In this document: one piece after another, positions 14,518 through 19,291 of the stretch | Position numbering within the stretch: position 1 is the first letter of the stretch | Layout of the letters: each line of letters starts with the position of its first letter | Assembly (NCBI GenBank): GCA_021372515.1 | Contig: JAJFUG010000153.1 | Coordinates: 1-19,291 of the forward strand | DNA from: a bacterium | GTDB lineage: Bacteria; Gemmatimonadota; Glassbacteria; GWA2-58-10 | DNA: 19,291 nt | Direction of reading: 5' to 3' | Made by a program: the position numbers and the translations under genes | The notes under the pieces: generated by a model | What the model was told of the DNA's origin: nothing | Database searches by the model: none | Seen by the model: only the letters and a program-made list of their open reading frames with translations

Positions 14518-15237
14518 ATGCTTCAGGCCATCGATCTGACCAAACGCTACGAGGACGGGCTGCTGGCCCTGGACCATCTGAACCTGACCGTGAAAGAGGG
14601 CGAGATATTCTGTCTTCTGGGAGCCAACGGCGCGGGCAAGACCACGACGATCAACCTGTTCCTCAATTTTATCGAGCCGACCAGCGGCCAGGCGCTGATA
14701 AGCGGCATCGACGTGACCCGCGAGCCCCTGGAGGCCAAGAAACACGTGGCCTACGTGAGCGAGAACGTGATGCTCTACGGCAATTTCACCGGCCGCCAGA
14801 ACCTCGATTTCTTCGCCCGCCTGGGGGGCAAGACCAACCTGAAGAAAGAGGACTACTACATGCACATGCGCCGGGTGGGCCTTCAGGAGAAAGCTTTCGA
14901 GGCGCGGCTGAAGACCTATTCGAAGGGCATGCGGCAGAAACTGGGCATCACCATCGCGATCATCAAGGACTCGGACAATATCCTGCTGGATGAGCCGACC
15001 AGCGGGCTCGACCCCAAGGCCGCGGCCGAGTTTGTCACCATCCTCAAGGGCCTGCGCGAGCGGGGCAAGAGCATCCTGATGTGCACCCACGACATTTTCC
15101 GGGCCAAGGAGATCGCCGACCGGGTGGGGATAATGAAAGAGGGCCGCCTGGTGATGCTGCGCACGCGCGAGGAGTTCCTGGAGGACGATCTGGAGAAGCT
15201 GTACCTGGACTACATGCAGGAAGCCGTGGTGGCATGA
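14518..15237 (+). CDS. ABC transporter ATP-binding protein (ABC-2 exporter type)
   Basis: This is a 239-residue stand-alone nucleotide-binding domain. It has Walker A GANGAGKT (35-42), a Q-loop position read as VAYVSEN with no glutamine (common in exporters of the NatA/NosF kind), and signature YSKGMRQK (134-141) as a variant of LSGGQ. Walker B ILLDEP (155-160) has catalytic E159, followed by D-loop SGLD (162-165) and switch H191 (THD). All catalytic residues are present, so it should power transport as a dimer. The AAGGAGG ribosome site seven bases before ATG is the best in the array, consistent with high output. It is the only ATPase visible for seven permeases; another could lie beyond 19291. 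Membrane contact is through the permeases' cytoplasmic loops (family knowledge). Confidence 0.96.
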   Translation: MLQAIDLTKRYEDGLLALDHLNLTVKEGEIFCLLGANGAGKTTTINLFLNFIEPTSGQALISGIDVTREPLEAKKHVAYVSENVMLYGNFTGRQNLDFFARLGGKTNLKKEDYYMHMRRVGLQEKAFEARLKTYSKGMRQKLGITIAIIKDSDNILLDEPTSGLDPKAAAEFVTILKGLRERGKSILMCTHDIFRAKEIADRVGIMKEGRLVMLRTREEFLEDDLEKLYLDYMQEAVVA

Positions 15238-15309
15238 GGCTCTTTATACGGTCGAGTGCGGCCGAACGGGGGGAGAGTCGAGTCAAACATTCAAAGACGG
15301 GTCGAGAAG

Positions 15310-16650
15310 ATGATCGGGATTGTTTTCATGCGGGAGATGCAGGAGTACCTGAAATCCGCCAAATTCATGCTGGGGTTGGTCCTGTGCCTTGGATTGATCA
15401 CGCTGAGCACGGCGATCAATTTTCAGGATTACAGGGAGCGCCTGGCTGACTACGAGATGGCGGTGGAAGAAACAAAAGCGGGGCCACCTTACGGTATGAC
15501 CGGAATCAGACGGCCCGAGCCTCTCGGTGTCATCGTCCAGGGCAAGGACAGGAGCCTGGGCAACCGGATCTCGATCAAGAGCCATGACCTTCCCTGGAAC
15601 GCCTCGGGCTACATGGGAGCCAAAAGCATGCTGAACGCGGTGGCTTCCGGCCTGGAGTCGGTGGACCTCGATTTCATAGTTCGAGTGGTCCTGAGCCTGC
15701 TGGCGATATTCCTGACCTACGATTCGGTCTCGGGCGAAAAGACCCGGGGCACGCTCAGGTTGATGCTGGCCGGGGGGCTGCCCCGCAGCTCGCTGCTGGC
15801 CGGAAAGCTGGCCGCGGTGTTCACGCTGCTGTCCATTTCCCTGCTTTGCTGTTTTATTGTCGCACTGCTCGTATTGACCCGGGGGGGGATTATTGCGGTC
15901 GGAATGGAGGAGATCCAGCGCCTCGCGGCGATGTACCTGCTTTCGATCTGCTATCTGGCGGTCTTCATTGTGCTGGGCGTCCTTGTCTCGACAGTGACCG
16001 CCACCCCGGCGGCGAGCCTGGCCTTGGTGCTGCAGGCCTGGGTTTTCATTGTAATCATCTATCCGAACCTGTCGCTCCATCTGGCGGAAAGACTCGACCC
16101 CCTGCCATCCGCCCAGTCTTTCCGGGCCGATCTGGCTGCGGCGGGGAGCAGTTATTCCTCCGAGCAGACCCTCCTGAACCAGGAGCGGGAAAAGGCGGAA
16201 GTGCAAAACAGGCCGATCTCGAGGGAACTGATGCAACAAAGCAACATGATCTCCGCCAAGGTGGCCTTGGCGCTCTATCAGGCCGGGCAGGGTTACAACG
16301 CGCGTCTGGCCCGCCAAGCCCGGCTGGCTGACCGGCTCTGCATGTTCTGTCCGGCGGTGCTTTACTCCGGGATGATGCGCGACCTGGCGGGAACCGGGAT
16401 CGAGCAGTATCGGAAATTCCTGGAACCGGAAAGAAGCTACTGGGAGAAAACCGCCGAGAAGAGCCGTCTGCTTTTCGGCAACGACCGGCAGGCCTACCGG
16501 AATTATAAGCTGCCGGAATACAGCTATCCGAAAGACCGGCTGGGGCCGATACTGGTCCGGTCCACGGCCTCGTTCCTTACCCTCATCGGGTTGACTGCCG
16601 CTGCGATGGTCACCTCTTTCGCCGCCATGAACAGAATGGACGCGAGGTGA
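15310..16650 (+). CDS. ABC-2 type permease, paralog 5
   Basis: The 446-residue start at ATG 15310 (MIGIVFMREMQEYLKS) is chosen because it aligns with every other paralog. The in-frame GTG at 15256 would add 18 basic residues found in none of them. The ribosome site is weak. The first extracytoplasmic loop carries RRPEPLGVIVQGKDRSLGNR. Then come TM2, the loop SVSGEKTRGTLRLMLAGGLPRS, TM3-TM5, and a helical second domain with LADRLCMFCPAVLYSGMMRDLAGTG across two adjacent motifs. The last helix ends MNRMDAR, a variant of the family signature. Its N-terminus is most like that of paralog 6. It follows the ATPase by 72 bases holding three GTCGAG repeats (15251, 15277, 15301). Its terminal GCGAGGTGA provides the ribosome site for paralog 6. 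Confidence 0.9.
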   Translation: MIGIVFMREMQEYLKSAKFMLGLVLCLGLITLSTAINFQDYRERLADYEMAVEETKAGPPYGMTGIRRPEPLGVIVQGKDRSLGNRISIKSHDLPWNASGYMGAKSMLNAVASGLESVDLDFIVRVVLSLLAIFLTYDSVSGEKTRGTLRLMLAGGLPRSSLLAGKLAAVFTLLSISLLCCFIVALLVLTRGGIIAVGMEEIQRLAAMYLLSICYLAVFIVLGVLVSTVTATPAASLALVLQAWVFIVIIYPNLSLHLAERLDPLPSAQSFRADLAAAGSSYSSEQTLLNQEREKAEVQNRPISRELMQQSNMISAKVALALYQAGQGYNARLARQARLADRLCMFCPAVLYSGMMRDLAGTGIEQYRKFLEPERSYWEKTAEKSRLLFGNDRQAYRNYKLPEYSYPKDRLGPILVRSTASFLTLIGLTAAAMVTSFAAMNRMDAR

Positions 16651-16652
16651 TT

Positions 16653-18038
16653 ATGAGCGCGATTATCTTAAGGGAGTTACAGGATTACCTCAAGAGCGTC
16701 CATTTCTTCTTCCTGCTCGTTTTCTCCCTGGCCCTGTTCGTCACCGGCGGAGTATTCCTGGGCGCCCGCTACGACAATATGGTCGAGGATCAGGAGGCTC
16801 AGCCGGCCTCGACGGTGAATACCGAGATAGCAGAGAGACCGAGTCCGTTCCTTTTCCTGGCCGCCGGCTTCCAGGACAACGGTTTGCGGGCATACAGCAT
16901 TTTCCCGGGCGGGAACCAGACTGTCCGGCTCAAACCGAACAAGAATTTCATGCTGCCCGAAATGCCTGTCCCGGACTGGGCTTTCATCGTCAAATGTCTG
17001 TTCAGCCTGTACGTAATGCTGTTCGGGTTCAACGCTGTATCCGGGGAGAAAGAGTCGGGCACGCTCCGTCAGGTCATGTCCTACAGTCTGGGACGGACCA
17101 CTCTGGCCGGCGCGAAATACCTGTCGATCATGCTCGCGGTCAGTCTGGCGCTGTCGGTCGGGTGCCTCTTCGGGGCCCTCGCCGCCCGGATCGTCTCGCC
17201 GGGCGTTTTCTCGCTCGATTTCATTCTGCGGGCGGCGATCTTCTTCGCCGTGTCCCTGGCCTGGCTTTCCCTTTTCGCTTTCCTCGCGGTGGCAGTCTCC
17301 TCCCTGATCCAGCATTCATCGGTGTCGCTGCTGGCCCTGCTGTCGGTCTGGATCCTGTTCATCCTGGTGATTCCAAACCTTGCCGGTCCCTTGTCCGAAA
17401 AATTCAGCCACACCCCGCGGGAATACGTGATCGCGCAAAATCTCGGCCCCGCGTTCCAGAAAAAGATCGATACTGTATTCAATCCGGTCGCTGACAAGCT
17501 GAGGGCGGAGGGTCTGGCCAGCGAGGAACGCATCCGTGAAGAGTACGCCAGGATATCCGCCGACGTTATCAGGGAATACGCCGCCACTTTCCGTGACTAT
17601 CAACTCTCGCACCGGCGCAGGGAAGCGGTCCGCCGAAGTCTGTCGCGTATCTCGCCGGCCTCGCTGTACCAGTTTTCCGTCGAGGAGCTGGCCGCCACGG
17701 GTTTCGAAACGCAGGAAACGTTGCTCCGCGACCTCCGCGAGTACTCGGCACGCTACGACAGCTACATCCTGGAGAAAACCGGCGAACTCGTCCCGGGTGT
17801 GGATATGATGATCGGGACATCAGTTCCCCTGAGCGATGGGACCACCGTATACCTGAGGAGTCCACAGCAGAAAGAGTACGACGGGGACAAGAGCGATTTT
17901 CCATTTTTCCAGAACTCGATCATCCCGCTCAAGTCCAGCCTGGCCGCGGCACTGCCCGACCTGGCCGGGCTGCTGGCCTGGAATATCGCGCTCGCCCTGG
18001 CCGCTTTCTGGGCGATGCGCCGCTGCGATGTGCGGTAG
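16653..18038 (+). CDS. ABC-2 type permease, paralog 6
   Basis: This 461-residue paralog starts MSAIILRELQDYLKS. ATG 16653 is preferred over the overlapping GTG at 16647, since GAGG (end of paralog 5) sits five bases before it. The family order is intact: the loop motif ERPSPFLFLAAGFQDNGLR, TM2, AVSGEKESGTLRQVMSYSLGR, TM3-TM5 ending LVIPNLAGPLSEK, and a helical extracytoplasmic domain with LSRISPASLYQFS and EELAATG. The terminal helix ends MRRCDVR. An insert of about 50 residues before TM6 (TSVPLSDGTTVYLRSPQQ and following) is Asp/Gly rich. Only two bases separate it from paralog 5, so the pair is probably co-translated and could be a heterodimer. A GC-rich hairpin (18041-18055) without a T-run follows the stop. 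Confidence 0.92.
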   Translation: MSAIILRELQDYLKSVHFFFLLVFSLALFVTGGVFLGARYDNMVEDQEAQPASTVNTEIAERPSPFLFLAAGFQDNGLRAYSIFPGGNQTVRLKPNKNFMLPEMPVPDWAFIVKCLFSLYVMLFGFNAVSGEKESGTLRQVMSYSLGRTTLAGAKYLSIMLAVSLALSVGCLFGALAARIVSPGVFSLDFILRAAIFFAVSLAWLSLFAFLAVAVSSLIQHSSVSLLALLSVWILFILVIPNLAGPLSEKFSHTPREYVIAQNLGPAFQKKIDTVFNPVADKLRAEGLASEERIREEYARISADVIREYAATFRDYQLSHRRREAVRRSLSRISPASLYQFSVEELAATGFETQETLLRDLREYSARYDSYILEKTGELVPGVDMMIGTSVPLSDGTTVYLRSPQQKEYDGDKSDFPFFQNSIIPLKSSLAAALPDLAGLLAWNIALALAAFWAMRRCDVR

Positions 18039-18065
18039 GCCCGCCGGGTGGGCGGCTCGATGAAG

Positions 18066-18080
18066 TGACAGTTCATGTCA
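18066..18080. other. TGACA-N5-TGTCA dyad between permeases 6 and 7
   Basis: This is a perfect 5+5 inverted repeat in the 83-base spacer, next to the GC-rich hairpin at 18041-18055. It could be a protein site or a weak RNA stem. No promoter elements were recognised near it. Confidence 0.25.
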
Positions 18081-18121
18081 ATCCGCTCACTGTGGGTGTA
18101 AGCTACAGCCGGAGGCAAACG

Positions 18122-19291
18122 ATGCTTTGGACGATCCTGCGGAAAGAGATTCAGGAAAACCTGGTCAGTTTCAGATATTTACTGGTCGTGGCCGTGACCC
18201 TGCTTCTGGCCGCGCTCAGTTTCCTGATCATGCGGCAGGATTATCTCAGCCGCCAGGAACGCTACAGCCAGCTTCTGCCCACGGTGGACCTCACCACCAT
18301 AGTCATGTTGCCGCCGGCCCCGCTGTCGGTCCTGGCCAAGGGCATGGACGAATCGATCTGCCAGCAGCACGTGGTCTCGGACCGCTGGGGGGTGTTCGAC
18401 ACCGGAGAATCGGGGCGCTCGTTCAATTCACTGTTCAAGCTGTTCGACACCCCGGACCTGCTGTACATAACGAAGATCATCCTCTCCCTGTGCGCGATGT
18501 TCATCTCGTTCCGGCTGGTTTCGGAGGAAAAGGAGGCCCGCACCCTGGCCCTGACCCTGAGCCACAGCCTGGGACGGTACCAGCTCCTGTTGGGCAAGTG
18601 GCTGAGCGGCCTGGCCGGCCTGGTTCTCCCGTTCCTGTTCGCCGTGCTGCTGAGTGCTCTTCTGCTCCACCTGTCCAGCGGTGTGCGTCTGGGAGTGCAG
18701 GACTGGCTCGGCCTGGGGCTGTTCTGCCTCAGCTCGGTCCTGTACCTGAGTTTCTTTTTCTCGCTCGGACTGCTGGTTTCGTGCCTGAACGTGCGTTCCT
18801 CCTCGGCCCTGGCCGTGTCCCTCTTTCTCTGGGTGCTGCTGGCGTTCGCCTTGCCCAGCCTGGCCGGCGCCGGGGCCGGCACGATTTCCGATCTGCCCTC
18901 GGCGCAGAGCCGTTACGTGCAGGGTCGCCTGGCCACGCGCAAGCAGGATTACAAGCAGATGCAGGTGACGGAATTCAACGAGAGAGCGAAAAACTATCCG
19001 GAGCGGGACAAACTGATTGAGGATTACCGGGTGCGCCTGAACCGTCAGCTCGAACTGGGCCGCGCCCTATCCCGTTTGAGTCCGGCGGCGGTGTACACTT
19101 TCCTGGCCACGGATTTCGCCGGCACCGGCATGTACGAGCGTCTGCGCTTGAAACAGAGTCTCCTGAACCAGGTGGGGCTTATCAGTGAAAGCGATCAGAG
19201 TAAAACGGGACAGAGTGTTTCCTACTCACGGAGCACACAACGCGAGGTGTTGAATTCCACGGGGTTACTGAACCTGCTGGTCCTTCTGCTG
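18122..19291 (+). CDS. ABC-2 type permease, paralog 7 (3' end beyond window)
   Basis: The ATG at 18122 follows GGAGG by seven bases, and the frame is open for exactly 390 codons to the window edge. It begins MLWTILRKEIQENLVS, in register with the other six. The first extracytoplasmic domain has PPAPLSVLAKGMDES. The cytoplasmic loop reads LVSEEKEARTLALTLSHSLGR, where both glycines of the usual SGEKExGTL are replaced (SEEKEARTL). TM3-TM5 end FALPSLAGAG. The second extracytoplasmic domain includes LSRLSPAAVYTFL and DFAGTG. The terminal helix and RxDVR tail are expected just outside; the last visible residues (LLNLLVLLL) are the start of that helix. The altered loop may change ATPase coupling. 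Otherwise it is an ordinary family member. Confidence 0.9.
   Translation, partial: MLWTILRKEIQENLVSFRYLLVVAVTLLLAALSFLIMRQDYLSRQERYSQLLPTVDLTTIVMLPPAPLSVLAKGMDESICQQHVVSDRWGVFDTGESGRSFNSLFKLFDTPDLLYITKIILSLCAMFISFRLVSEEKEARTLALTLSHSLGRYQLLLGKWLSGLAGLVLPFLFAVLLSALLLHLSSGVRLGVQDWLGLGLFCLSSVLYLSFFFSLGLLVSCLNVRSSSALAVSLFLWVLLAFALPSLAGAGAGTISDLPSAQSRYVQGRLATRKQDYKQMQVTEFNERAKNYPERDKLIEDYRVRLNRQLELGRALSRLSPAAVYTFLATDFAGTGMYERLRLKQSLLNQVGLISESDQSKTGQSVSYSRSTQREVLNSTGLLNLLVLLL

Noticed and set aside
15251-15306. Three GTCGAG copies before permease 5 as a regulatory repeat
   Set aside because: A six-base repeat in GC-rich DNA with unequal spacing (26 and 24 bases) is easily due to chance; GTCGAG also occurs elsewhere in the array.
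15256-15309. GTG start giving permease 5 an extra 18 residues
   Set aside because: The extension is absent from all six paralogs, whereas the ATG at 15310 aligns exactly with their starts.

Overview
The window looks like chromosomal DNA from a GC-rich Gram-negative bacterium. Its genes include a TolC-type outer-membrane protein, a sigma-54 (NtrC-type) regulator and a secreted protein with a classical signal peptide. No rRNA, tRNA, CRISPR array, insertion sequence or phage gene was seen. Nothing in the window fixes the phylum.

Layout, left half. Three genes read leftward. First is a secreted glycoside-hydrolase-like protein (1-1712) that runs off the left edge and has its own sigma-70 promoter. 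Next is an NtrC-family response regulator (1872-3251), overlapped by four bases by a soluble GAF/histidine kinase (3248-4576). Positions 4577-5151 form a 575-base divergent control region. It holds an extended -10 sigma-70 promoter for the kinase, several palindromes, and a near-perfect sigma-54 -24/-12 promoter pointing rightward at an efflux gene.

Layout, right half. All genes read rightward. A TolC-like protein (5152-6693) overlaps by four bases a membrane-anchored periplasmic protein (6690-8177) that has a HlyD-like coiled-coil hairpin and a NEW3-like beta domain. A strong intrinsic terminator follows (8184-8225). Then come seven paralogous ABC-2 type permeases (starts at 8267, 9801, 11260, 12885, 15310, 16653 and 18122; the last is cut by the window edge). 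A single ABC ATPase (14518-15237) sits between the fourth and fifth.

Working model. The kinase/regulator pair senses an unknown cue and fires the sigma-54 promoter of the TolC/hairpin-protein operon. The ATPase drives one or several permease dimers drawn from the seven paralogs. The hairpin protein could stand where a membrane-fusion adaptor normally stands in a TolC export system. The multi-permease array, with one visible ATPase and an unorthodox adaptor candidate under a local two-component sigma-54 switch, is the most unusual content here. The exported substrate cannot be read from the sequence.
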